Under the pieces are notes generated by a model. It had not been told where the DNA came from. It worked only from the letters and a program-made list of their open reading frames with translations, and did no database searches. A stretch of 64,000 nt of DNA from Sphingobacterium griseoflavum. Lineage in GTDB: Bacteria > Bacteroidota > Bacteroidia > Sphingobacteriales > Sphingobacteriaceae. The stretch is taken from assembly GCF_014653155.1 (NCBI RefSeq), contig NZ_BNAF01000016.1:1-64000 (forward strand). Reading direction: 5' to 3'. Positions 53,981-62,149 of the stretch are shown here, piece after piece. The stretch's first letter is position 1. Every line of letters begins with the position of its first letter. The position numbers and the translations under genes were made by a program.

Positions 53981-54472
53981 ATGAAGAGATTAAGTGTTTT
54001 GTTAACCGTTGGTGTTCTCGCTACGGCTATTGCCTGTAACAACAATCCAAAAACAAACAGTTCGGAAGCTCAAACAGAGCCGAATACAACGGATGCGCCC
54101 AAAGAAATGGTCATCCATGATTACCTTAAGGAGGGCAATAAAGGAGTCGGACCTATAGCATCGTTTACTCAACTTGCCTTTGACCAAAAGGTAGCAGATG
54201 AGGGCAACAAACTTTTTATTGTCAAATGCACGATGTGTCACGAGTATGCGGAAGATAAACTTGGCCCTGCGTTAAAAGGCGTAACGAAAAAAAGAACGCC
54301 GGAATGGATTTTAAACCTGATGCTGAATACGGACGAAATGTTTGAAAAAGATCCGGATGCATTAGCCCTGAGAGATAAGTATGAAAGTATGATGGTTAGT
54401 GTCGGTCTAAATGAACAAGAAGCAAAATCCATATTGGAATATTTAAGGCAGGAAGATGCCAAAGCGTATTGA
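53981..54472 (+). CDS. Monoheme c-type cytochrome lipoprotein
   Basis: A 163-residue protein. The lipobox is AIAC (Cys19), then a disordered Ser/Thr/Pro linker, then a class I cytochrome c domain with C83-T-M-C86-H87 and LGPALKGVTKKRTPEWI. Met115, Met137 or Met138 could be the second heme ligand. Last gene of the island operon; a likely electron carrier for the diheme proteins, by inference from position. Confidence 0.85.
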   Translation: MKRLSVLLTVGVLATAIACNNNPKTNSSEAQTEPNTTDAPKEMVIHDYLKEGNKGVGPIASFTQLAFDQKVADEGNKLFIVKCTMCHEYAEDKLGPALKGVTKKRTPEWILNLMLNTDEMFEKDPDALALRDKYESMMVSVGLNEQEAKSILEYLRQEDAKAY

Positions 54473-54591
54473 TAACATGTTTTAATCATAGTGCAAACTT
54501 TAAGGGTTATGCCTACGCTACATCGCGATGGGCAATTATGCAGACTTTGGCTACGCAGACAATGGGCGAGTCATATTTTTTTCTGTTTTTA

Positions 54592-54622
54592 TTTGAATAT
54601 GAAAATCAAATTTCTATCTTTG
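54592..54622 (+). promoter_or_regulatory. Consensus Bacteroidota promoter of the right tRNA-Asn
   Basis: TTTG at 54592-54595, exactly 19 bases, then TATCTTTG at 54615-54622. Both elements match the consensus fully. The tRNA begins 42 bases downstream. Confidence 0.85.
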
Positions 54623-54664
54623 TATCACTTTAGAAAACACCATTTGGCGTGCTAAGGTTCAAAT

Positions 54665-54738
54665 TCCTGAATAGCTCAGCAGGTTAGAGCATCTGACTGT
54701 TAATCAGAGGGTCGCTGGTTCGAGCCCAGCTTCAGGAG
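54665..54738 (+). tRNA. tRNA-Asn (GUU), right copy
   Basis: A 74-base cloverleaf identical base for base to the copy at 44484, with anticodon GTT. The identity extends 4 bases upstream and one downstream. Unlike the left copy it has a perfect promoter of its own and a different terminator, so it is likely the better-expressed copy. Confidence 0.97.
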
Positions 54739-54747
54739 CTAAAGTTT

Positions 54748-54772
54748 ACCGGCTGATTGGCCGGTTTTTTTT
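54748..54772 (+). terminator. Terminator after the right tRNA-Asn
   Basis: ACCGGC and GCCGGT form a stem around TGATTG, followed by nine T residues. It lies ahead of the ATG chosen for the next gene, and so argues against an earlier start for that gene. Confidence 0.85.
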
Positions 54773-54792
54773 TGTCTAATAAGTCTATCAAG

Positions 54793-55713
54793 ATGAGCTT
54801 AGTTATAGTTGGGACGGTTGCATTTGACGCCATCGAAACCCCGTTTGGAAAAACAGATAAAATTGTCGGCGGTGCTGCTACCTTTGCCGGATTGGCCGCT
54901 TCTTACCTTTATGACCATGTTAAGTTGATCAGCGTTATCGGTGAAGATTTTGGCGACGACAATATGCATATATTGAAATCCCGCGGTATCGATGTCGAGG
55001 GTGTGGAGATTGTTGCGGGTGGGAAGTCATTCTTTTGGGCAGGAAAATACCACAACGACATGAACAGTCGCGATACGTTGGTAACCGAATTAAATGTCTT
55101 GGCAAACTTTGATCCGAAGGTTCCAGCATCTTATCAAGACTGTACCCACCTGTTGCTAGGTAATTTGACGCCGCAAGTGCAAATGCAGACGTTAGAACGT
55201 TTGGAACAAAAGCCGAAGTTGGTTGTTTTGGATACGATGAATTTTTGGATGGACGTTGCTTTGGACGATCTGAAGAAAGTGCTCCTAAAAGTTGATGTTT
55301 TGACCATCAATGATGCGGAAGCACGGCAATTATCGGGCGAGTATTCACTGGTAAAAGCTGCGGATGTTATTTTAAAGATGGGGCCTAAATACCTGATTAT
55401 TAAGAAAGGGGAACATGGTGCACTTCTTTTCGGAGACGGGCAGGTGTTCTCTGCGCCGGCATTGCCCTTGGCAGACGTTTTTGATCCTACCGGGGCAGGT
55501 GATGCTTTTGCGGGAGGCTTTATCGGCTATTTGGCGAAAGTGAAATCCGTTAACTTCACAAACATGAAGAATGCAATAATTTATGGGTCTGCATTGGCCT
55601 CGTTTTGTGTGGAGAAATTTGGAACGGAAAAATTGCAGCATCTTTCTGCGGCGGATATCAAAGAAAGGATACAGCAATTTGTTTCTTTAGCAAAATTTGA
55701 GATTAGCGAATAA
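54793..55713 (+). CDS. PfkB family carbohydrate/nucleoside kinase
   Basis: A 306-residue ribokinase-like protein. The N-terminal substrate motif is GGAATFAGLAASYL near residue 27, and the anion-hole/catalytic motif is DPTGAGDAFAGGFIGYLAK near 238, with the catalytic Asp. It phosphorylates a sugar or nucleoside; which one cannot be told. The ATG at 54793 (MSLVIVGTVAFD) is chosen because upstream in-frame codons lie in the tRNA terminator. Confidence 0.9.
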   Translation: MSLVIVGTVAFDAIETPFGKTDKIVGGAATFAGLAASYLYDHVKLISVIGEDFGDDNMHILKSRGIDVEGVEIVAGGKSFFWAGKYHNDMNSRDTLVTELNVLANFDPKVPASYQDCTHLLLGNLTPQVQMQTLERLEQKPKLVVLDTMNFWMDVALDDLKKVLLKVDVLTINDAEARQLSGEYSLVKAADVILKMGPKYLIIKKGEHGALLFGDGQVFSAPALPLADVFDPTGAGDAFAGGFIGYLAKVKSVNFTNMKNAIIYGSALASFCVEKFGTEKLQHLSAADIKERIQQFVSLAKFEISE

Positions 55714-55723
55714 ATCGTTAATC

Positions 55724-55969
55724 TCAAATTAACTTGCCTATGATTGGGAACCTTTCGAAGACCCACTCGCCATGTGGCGCATCCTCCATCTCTGCCGTGA
55801 GGTCTTGCCCAGCCCAATGTTCGTAATGTCTCCCATTTTTCCACAAACGGCTGCCTCCGACATCGTATATAAGTCCCTTGTAGCTGATCCAAATCTCTTT
55901 TCGATCTTGACCATTCCTTAACGCTAACTGCGCAGTCGAATAAGTAGGTAGATGTTCTTTTTTGTCCAC
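55724..55969 (-). CDS. Small cytochrome b5-like heme-binding domain protein
   Basis: An 81-residue protein. LPTYSTAQLALRNGQDRKEIWISYKGLIYDV and HYEHWAGQDLTAEMEDAPHG match the cytochrome b5-like/steroid-binding fold, in a short stand-alone form found in Bacteroidota. The His in HYEHWAG and APH are candidate heme ligands. The apparent start is GTG at 55969, 15 bases downstream of the sigma factor gene, so the two may share a transcript. Confidence 0.75.
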   Translation of the reverse strand: MDKKEHLPTYSTAQLALRNGQDRKEIWISYKGLIYDVGGSRLWKNGRHYEHWAGQDLTAEMEDAPHGEWVFERFPIIGKLI

Positions 55970-55984
55970 CTTTCAAAGGTAAAT

Positions 55985-56497
55985 CTAATCTCCGGATTTA
56001 TAAGCATGCAGTGTTTTTTTCATGGCTTTACGAGCGACATGGATACGGGTCTTCACCGTTCCAATTGGAATGGCCAAGTAGTCCGAAATCTCATGGTACT
56101 TATAGCCTTCGAAATACATGCTGAAAGGGACGTAATAATCGTCGCTAAGCGTTGACAAAGCACGGTTTATATCGTCCATGACAAATTTGTTTTCTCCGCT
56201 GTTGCTGCTGGCTGAAACAACGAGGTTAGCATTGGTAATTTCTTCTTCTTTCGTAATAAAAGAGTTCGTTTTAATTACCCTTCGGTAGTTGTTGATAAAA
56301 GTGTTCTTCATGATGGTGTACAGCCACCCTTTAAGGTTTGTCCCTTCTTTAAAGTTGTTGAAATAGGTTACAGCCTTCAGTAGCGTGTCTTGCACCAAAT
56401 CATTTGCGTCATCCTGGTCTCTAGTGAAATTTCTTGCATACGTCTTTAGTGAGTCCGCCTGTTGGGTAACCAACGTGTTGAATTCTAATTTGTTCAT
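55985..56497 (-). CDS. ECF-type RNA polymerase sigma factor
   Basis: A 170-residue sigma-70 family protein with regions 2 and 4 only. Region 2 shows DQDDANDLVQDTLLKAVTYFNNFKEGTNLKGWLYTI, and region 4 shows LSDDYYVPFSMYFEGYKYHEISDYLAIPIGTVKTRIHVARK. No anti-sigma gene is adjacent. This stand-alone type is widely conserved in Bacteroidota. Its regulon cannot be read from the sequence. Confidence 0.92.
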   Translation of the reverse strand: MNKLEFNTLVTQQADSLKTYARNFTRDQDDANDLVQDTLLKAVTYFNNFKEGTNLKGWLYTIMKNTFINNYRRVIKTNSFITKEEEITNANLVVSASSNSGENKFVMDDINRALSTLSDDYYVPFSMYFEGYKYHEISDYLAIPIGTVKTRIHVARKAMKKTLHAYKSGD

Positions 56498-56765
56498 ACT
56501 AGATTGGATTAAAAGTTTTCAATGTACCGATTTAACTGACGTGCATCGGTCATGTAGGGTTGTAATACCCTTCATGTCATACGGTTTTGCAACAAATTAT
56601 GCAAATGGCGTGCTAAACTTCCTCCTGTGGATGAAGTCTAAATGAAATTTCCATTAAAAAAATGTGAAAAGAAGAACTTTTGTTGGATTCCAATAGGTTA
56701 ATAACCAATCTTGTAGCTCGATGCGTTACTTGCAGACAGTCAACTTCAACAAATGTGGAAAACTT

Positions 56766-57782
56766 TTACAAAACATTAACTTCGCGTTCCAACAGTATTC
56801 CGAATTTTTGGTACACATCGTTCATTATTTTAGACGATATAGTATATATTTCTAGACCTGTGGCATCTCCCAAGTTGGTGATTACCAGCGCTTGGTTTTT
56901 CCAAACAGCGGCATTTCCCTCGGTTTTTCCTTTCCATCCGCATGCCTCAATCAACCAACCCGCCGCTAGCTTTTCGCGGTTCTCGTCGATAGGGAACGAA
57001 ACTAATTGGGGATATGTTGCCTTGATCTGCTCGAACAAAGTGCGAGGGATGATCGGATTTTTGAAGAAGCTTCCAGCGTTTCCAACGGTAGAGGGGTCGG
57101 GTAGTTTTTCCACACGGATATGGGAAACGACCTCTGCGACATCCTTAATACTTGGCGAATGAATTTTTCTCCGTTGAAGTTCCTGCTCAATGGCACCGTA
57201 AGCGGTATTCAGGCTTTGATGGAGGGAGAGTTTGTAAGTTACGGAAGTGATGATGAAACGACCTTTATACTTCGTTTTAAAGATACTGTCACGATAGGTG
57301 AAATGACAGTCTTGATTATTAAAGGTTGTGAACGTTCCTGTTTCCGTGTCAAAGGCCTGACAGGAATAAAAGACATCCATCAATTCTGTGCCGTAAGCTC
57401 CAATATTTTGTACGGGGGAAGCACCGACCGTTCCCGGTATTAGCGCCATGTTTTCCACGCCGGCAAACCCGTGATCAATGCAGTACCATACAAAGTCATT
57501 CCACACCTCGCCAGCCTTGGCCGTCACAAATATATAGTTTCCTTCGATGAAATGTTGTATGCCTTTACTGGCCATATGGACAATTAGCCCCGGGTAGTTT
57601 TGCGTAAAAAGGACATTGCTGCCTGCACCTAATATAAAAAACGTGTCTCGCAGGAGGCCTTTTTCGTACAAATCTGGAAGTTGACTTTCCTGGGTGATTT
57701 GTACAAACTGGTTGCAGCTTGCCTCAACGGCAAAAGTATTGTATTGTCGAAGTGAAATGCCGTGTAGAATCTCGTTTACCAT
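56766..57782 (-). CDS. murB: UDP-N-acetylenolpyruvoylglucosamine reductase
   Basis: A 338-residue FAD enzyme of the type I (E. coli-like) class. LRQYNTFAVEA opens it, FILGAGSNVLF is the FAD phosphate-binding loop, LIPGTVGASPVQNIGAYG near residue 115 is diagnostic, and GNAGSFFKNP near 237 holds the catalytic Ser. It reduces the enolpyruvyl group in UDP-MurNAc synthesis. A 268-base gap without genes separates it from the sigma factor. Confidence 0.96.
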   Translation of the reverse strand: MVNEILHGISLRQYNTFAVEASCNQFVQITQESQLPDLYEKGLLRDTFFILGAGSNVLFTQNYPGLIVHMASKGIQHFIEGNYIFVTAKAGEVWNDFVWYCIDHGFAGVENMALIPGTVGASPVQNIGAYGTELMDVFYSCQAFDTETGTFTTFNNQDCHFTYRDSIFKTKYKGRFIITSVTYKLSLHQSLNTAYGAIEQELQRRKIHSPSIKDVAEVVSHIRVEKLPDPSTVGNAGSFFKNPIIPRTLFEQIKATYPQLVSFPIDENREKLAAGWLIEACGWKGKTEGNAAVWKNQALVITNLGDATGLEIYTISSKIMNDVYQKFGILLEREVNVL

Positions 57783-57884
57783 TTTGTGCTGACTAATTCT
57801 TTTAAAAATTCAAAAAAAGAATTAACTTTATGATTTTGGGGTAAAGATACTACAAAGCAGTTTATTTAACGGAATAAAATTGAG

Positions 57885-58496
57885 ATGTCTAAAAATGTAG
57901 ATATTAAACGAGCTAAGATACTGGAAGTTGCGAAACGCCGTTTCGCACATTTTGGAATGGCAAAGACAACTATGGCAGAGATTGCGAAAGATCTTTCGTT
58001 TTCTAAGGCGCTGCTTTACTATTATTTTCCCGATAAAAACAGTCTATACACGGCTGTATTGGAATATGTGATCAATGAAATGATCAATAAGGTAGATACC
58101 TATTTGCTCAAAGCAGTTAGCGTGGAAAGAGCGATACTGTTTGCTATCGAAAGCCGGATGGAGCTGATGCGCGAAAACTATAATCTTTTCGAATATTCTA
58201 CATCGTTGTTCATGCAGAATCCCGGTGAGATGGGCAAAAGCTTGGGTCCTTTCTTTGATCGGGTTCGCGATCAGTTTGTGCGTATCCTCGATCAGGGTGT
58301 TCGCCAAGGCGAGATCATCGTGGATGATATTGAAGAAACTGCTGAACTACTGTTGTTTTCTTTGATGGGTATGCGGACTGGGATTTTGAGCAAAGATCTG
58401 AACGACTGTTTGTTTCCGACACCGGGTGAATTTGAGTTGATCTTGTCCAAGCAGAAGAAGATGGTTTCTATTTTTATTAGGGGGCTTCGGGCCTGA
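57885..58496 (+). CDS. TetR family transcriptional regulator
   Basis: A 203-residue regulator. The N-terminal helix-turn-helix is in ILEVAKRRFAHFGMAKTTMAEIAKDLSFSKALLYYYFPDKNSLY (residues about 10-55). The C-terminal ligand domain is not assignable. It is divergent from murB and converges on ypdA with a 20-base overlap of the 3' ends, so regulation of the neighbouring genes is possible but not shown. Confidence 0.92.
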   Translation: MSKNVDIKRAKILEVAKRRFAHFGMAKTTMAEIAKDLSFSKALLYYYFPDKNSLYTAVLEYVINEMINKVDTYLLKAVSVERAILFAIESRMELMRENYNLFEYSTSLFMQNPGEMGKSLGPFFDRVRDQFVRILDQGVRQGEIIVDDIEETAELLLFSLMGMRTGILSKDLNDCLFPTPGEFELILSKQKKMVSIFIRGLRA

Positions 58497-59460
58497 CCGT
58501 GGCGCTAAGGTGAGCCATGATTATTTCCGCATGGATGCGTGAATTTTCAATGAACCATAAGTGTGTATTCAGTCCTCCGCACACCACACCGGCCAGATAC
58601 AGGCCAGGGATGTTGGTTTCCATGGTTTGTGGGTCGTGTTCGGGAATTCTAGGCGCTTCATCTGGAACATGTACACCCATGGCTGTCAGGAAATCGAAAT
58701 TGGGTTGATAACCTGTCAAGGCCAGAACGAAATCGTTGTCCAATGTGACTTCACCTTTTGGTGTGCTAAGTATTACTGTTTCTTGCGTGATGGCCGTAAG
58801 GCAACTGTCAAAAAACACGTCAATTTCCTCGAAAGCTATTCTGTTTTCGATATCGGGTCTTACCCAATATTTGACGCGGGGGCTAATTTCTTTGCCGCGT
58901 ACCACGAGCGTCACTTTGGCGCCTTTGCGGTATGTTTCCAATGCGGCATCTACAGAAGAGTTGCTTGCGCCCACGACCAGCACACGCTGGTTGGCATAAT
59001 AATGCGGATCATCGTAATAATGGGATACTTTTGGCAGGTTCTCACCTGGGATATTGAGCATCATCGGGATATCATAGAAGCCTGTAGCCACAATAACAGC
59101 TTTCGCTTGATACAAGCCTTTGGTGCTTTGTACATGAAAGATATCAACTTCTTTGCGAACGGACAGTACCGCTTCGAAAAGATGCGTGTTTAGATTAAAT
59201 TTATCATTTATGCGCCGATAGTATTCCAATGCTTCCGCCCTTTTAGGTTTCGGTAAGGTAGTGACAAATGGCGTGTCGCCAATTTCAAGTTTTTCCGAAG
59301 ACGAAAAAAAGGTCATGTTTGCGGGGTAATGGTATAAGGAATTAACCAAACACCCTTTTTCGAGAATAATATGCGAGCGGCCATATCGCTGCGCTTCGAT
59401 ACCGCAGGCGAGCCCGATAGGGCCGGCGCCAATGATAAGTACATCAAAAAAATTATCCAT
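58477..59460 (-). CDS. ypdA: YpdA family bacillithiol disulfide reductase-like flavoprotein
   Basis: A 327-residue flavin-dependent oxidoreductase. The FAD motif GAGPIGLACGIEAQRYG lies at about residues 11-27 and the NADPH motif VVGASNSSVDAALETYRKGA near 161. LYLAGVVCGG near the C-terminus closes the FAD site. The thioredoxin-reductase CxxC is missing, as expected for YpdA. It regenerates bacillithiol in Firmicutes; the same role is inferred here. Its start overlaps the FUSC stop by 8 bases. Confidence 0.9.
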   Translation of the reverse strand: MDNFFDVLIIGAGPIGLACGIEAQRYGRSHIILEKGCLVNSLYHYPANMTFFSSSEKLEIGDTPFVTTLPKPKRAEALEYYRRINDKFNLNTHLFEAVLSVRKEVDIFHVQSTKGLYQAKAVIVATGFYDIPMMLNIPGENLPKVSHYYDDPHYYANQRVLVVGASNSSVDAALETYRKGAKVTLVVRGKEISPRVKYWVRPDIENRIAFEEIDVFFDSCLTAITQETVILSTPKGEVTLDNDFVLALTGYQPNFDFLTAMGVHVPDEAPRIPEHDPQTMETNIPGLYLAGVVCGGLNTHLWFIENSRIHAEIIMAHLSATVRPEAP

Positions 59461-61642
59461 CTACCGAACCGATTTTTTCATTTTGTTCAAGTGTCTTCGA
59501 GCGAGCAACCAAGTCATCGGTGACACGGTGTAAATCTCCCGAAATTTTACTCAAAAACTGTAATTGTTCTGTAATTAATGCACTGTCTTCTTCACTAACG
59601 GTATGTTCTTCCAACAACGGGAAATCTGCTGCTGTGTGGAAACTTTCCTCACTATGTTCCTGTGCCGGAAGCAGGGCGATTGCTTTTCCAAGTTCGGACA
59701 AGATCTTTTTTAACAACTTGACATGTTCGCTATTAAACGTGCCTATGTCTACTTGGTTCACCTCCGTCAGTAGGTTTGCCGAGTAGGAGGAGAAGATGTG
59801 GTTTAAGATTACAAAACGGTTGATCTCCTTGGTGTACTTTTGCCGCCATTTGGGTTCCGTCAACATCCGTTGAAAAGTCGAACCCATATTCGCTGATGCG
59901 ATGTATACCTCTTTACGTGCAAGTTTGTAGGTCGTTCGAGATAGGTTATGGCCTGCCAAGATTTGGATAGCTTGGGCGATGTAGTTGTAATTTGCAATAA
60001 GGAGGCTACGCATGTTATCTCGAAATTGCGTGCTTTCCCAGTTGGGAAATATGATGTAGCTGGAGATAAAAGCAATGGCTCCGCCTAAAAAGGTGTCAAA
60101 CACCCGCTCCTTCGCCATGTCAAAGGAATTCATTCCATTAAAGCTCAACATGATTAAGACGTAGGGAGTCATAAACATGACCGCGATGATATAATTTACG
60201 CGGAAAAGACTATAGGCAGTTAGAAAAAAGAAAATCAAGAGTACGAAACGAATGGCTGGATCCTGTATCGTAAAAACAATGGCAGCGCCGATGATCCCGC
60301 CAATAAGCGTTCCGACTAGGCGCTGTACATTTCGCTCTTGCGTCAGTCCGAAACCAGGCTTCAAAATCACCATGATGGTAAGCAAAGTCCAATAGATGCC
60401 ATTGGGATTAAAATTGATCAGGCTAAGTGTTAGGTAGGTGCCCGAAAGGACGATGGCCATTCGTAGGGCATGCCGGAAGACCGAAGATTCCAAGCTAAGG
60501 TTGCTTCGGAATTTCTTCCAGTCGATTTGGTCGCGCGTAATAAATTGTGACGCGGAGTCGATTTCCTGCCGCGGGATTTCCGATATTTTCGATGAGCTAT
60601 AGCTGTAAATATCTTCGATAAATTTTACGATACCCCGGATGTTAATGATGATTTTCTTTAATGGGATGGTGTTTCCAATATTTTTATCCAGCTGGTCCAC
60701 AGTCTCCCGTAATCGGTCTATATCTTGTTCAAACTTGTAGATCGGTTTGGGCATTCGATTGGCGTTAATGGCATAGGCCATGTTGTCCAACTCATGGGTC
60801 AGTTTGATGAGCACATGTTTGAAGGGCATCAGCACGCCATGTTGACCATAGGCGGTCTTTATCGCATTGTAGTCGTATTGCGTTGTCATGCTCTGCTCGA
60901 ACAGGTCGACAATATCCGCGAAGATCAATGTCAAAAATCGTCCTATTTTAGTGGTGTCCTTGATAGAGCGTTTACTTTGAAACAGAATGTCACGCACCAG
61001 CTCTTGGTGCCTGTTCACCTCGATCTGTTTTTCGATCAGCTTTACATAGTTGGCATCAACATCAATGTTAGGATCGTAAAAATTGGCTTTTAAACGGATA
61101 TAGTCTGCAACTTGCCGGATAGATTCGGATAATTCCTGCTGTGCAATCCGGTAAGGTCTGATCTGCAGGATCGACATGCTGATTAACATGTACCATGATC
61201 CGCCCATGGCTATATATAGGAGGTACATCCAACGTTCCTCGTCGACTAATTCGTGGTGCACATTGAACAGCATCATCAGCGTGCACATCGCCCCCACCGT
61301 AGCTGCGCGTGCGTTGAAGATGGCAAACATGGCGAATACAAAACTCAAGATCGCTACGGTAACGGTGGTGAGTCCTATAGATTGGTTGACATGTATGATG
61401 ATGATGTAGGTCAACATGCACAAAAGTGCTGTTGACAACATACCGAGCCTGCGATGGGAGGGAGCCCCCGGTGTGTCGGACAGTCCAACCAATAGCGCGC
61501 CTAAAGATATGAGCGTTCCAATATTGAAATAACCAAGGTATGCTGATACCAGTACCGGGACAATACAGCCGACGGTGATTTTCAGTCCTTCTGAAAAGTA
61601 CTGACCATAAAAGAAATTACTTATTTCTTTGGATTTTTCCAT
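59453..61642 (-). CDS. FUSC family (YccS/YhfK-like) inner-membrane protein
   Basis: A 729-residue protein. Two clusters of about five to six helices (residues 15-160 and 400-520) are separated by a large cytoplasmic helical domain; a second soluble domain follows. GALLVGLSDTPGAPSHRRLG and the repeat-like QERNVQRLVGTLIGGIIGAAI are family features. FUSC proteins resemble aromatic-acid exporters; the substrate is unknown. It is upstream of ypdA in the same operon. Confidence 0.85.
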   Translation of the reverse strand: MEKSKEISNFFYGQYFSEGLKITVGCIVPVLVSAYLGYFNIGTLISLGALLVGLSDTPGAPSHRRLGMLSTALLCMLTYIIIIHVNQSIGLTTVTVAILSFVFAMFAIFNARAATVGAMCTLMMLFNVHHELVDEERWMYLLYIAMGGSWYMLISMSILQIRPYRIAQQELSESIRQVADYIRLKANFYDPNIDVDANYVKLIEKQIEVNRHQELVRDILFQSKRSIKDTTKIGRFLTLIFADIVDLFEQSMTTQYDYNAIKTAYGQHGVLMPFKHVLIKLTHELDNMAYAINANRMPKPIYKFEQDIDRLRETVDQLDKNIGNTIPLKKIIINIRGIVKFIEDIYSYSSSKISEIPRQEIDSASQFITRDQIDWKKFRSNLSLESSVFRHALRMAIVLSGTYLTLSLINFNPNGIYWTLLTIMVILKPGFGLTQERNVQRLVGTLIGGIIGAAIVFTIQDPAIRFVLLIFFFLTAYSLFRVNYIIAVMFMTPYVLIMLSFNGMNSFDMAKERVFDTFLGGAIAFISSYIIFPNWESTQFRDNMRSLLIANYNYIAQAIQILAGHNLSRTTYKLARKEVYIASANMGSTFQRMLTEPKWRQKYTKEINRFVILNHIFSSYSANLLTEVNQVDIGTFNSEHVKLLKKILSELGKAIALLPAQEHSEESFHTAADFPLLEEHTVSEEDSALITEQLQFLSKISGDLHRVTDDLVARSKTLEQNEKIGSVDG

Positions 61643-62149
61643 GAAATGCTCAACTGTTTTTGTGATGACAAAGAAACGCTAAGAAGTCTCCAAACTTATA
61701 CAAATTTGCATGGATATCCAACTTTTAATGCCTTCGAAATGCGCGCGTAGTTTCTATTATCATCAGGCTAGGCAATGTTTAGGGAGGATGTCATAAATAA
61801 TGAAAATAATCAAACAGTTTAGCGATTAATGTGGTTATTGATTCGTACGCCATGGGATATTGTTATATATTTATTGGCTACTACCGGCGTATTGCATTGG
61901 GAGTTTGGTTTTGTGCGGGCCATTCATTTGCTGTATGGTTTATCCATTAACCGAGAGCGGCATAAGGATAGGCTATACGCGCTTTTCCAGATGAAGGAAA
62001 TAGGCTTATTTTTTTAATTTTTTTAAATAAATAGGCTTTTTAATATTTTTTTTATACAGAAAACTTTCATTTATTATAAATATTATATAGTTTAGGGCGG
62101 TTCGATTAGGTTACAACCTCGAACCTATGTTATTCCATTAAATATAAGC
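61643..62149 (+). other. Intergenic region upstream of ppc
   Basis: 507 bases, strongly AT-rich in the second half. A 62-codon plus-strand frame (61829-62017) is open but has no recognisable similarity and lies in the likely promoter region; I do not call it a gene. A hairpin at 62099-62125 precedes ppc. No exact TAnnTTTG box was seen. Confidence 0.45.
62099..62125 (+). promoter_or_regulatory. Hairpin-forming inverted repeat just ahead of ppc
   Basis: GGTTCGA pairs with TCGAACC, and inside GGTT pairs with AACC, with a three-base bulge and a short loop. It ends 24 bases before the ppc ATG and could act as an operator or affect translation. Confidence 0.45.

Larger units (their letters stand above)
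44480..54739. other. Putative copper-handling island bounded by identical tRNA-Asn genes
   Basis: The 79-base stretches 44480-44558 and 54661-54739 are identical direct repeats, each spanning a whole tRNA-Asn gene. Between them lie eleven genes, almost all for exported metal or heme proteins, transcribed in two divergent operons. The genes outside (mgtE on the left, a PfkB kinase on the right) are ordinary chromosomal genes. The arrangement looks like insertion at, or recombination between, tRNA genes. No integrase, transposase or terminal inverted repeat is visible, so the mechanism and any mobility are inferred. Confidence 0.55.

Noticed and set aside
61829..62017. 62-codon plus-strand frame upstream of ppc
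   Set aside because: Lies in the likely ppc control region and has no recognisable similarity; hydrophobic segments alone are not enough to call a gene.
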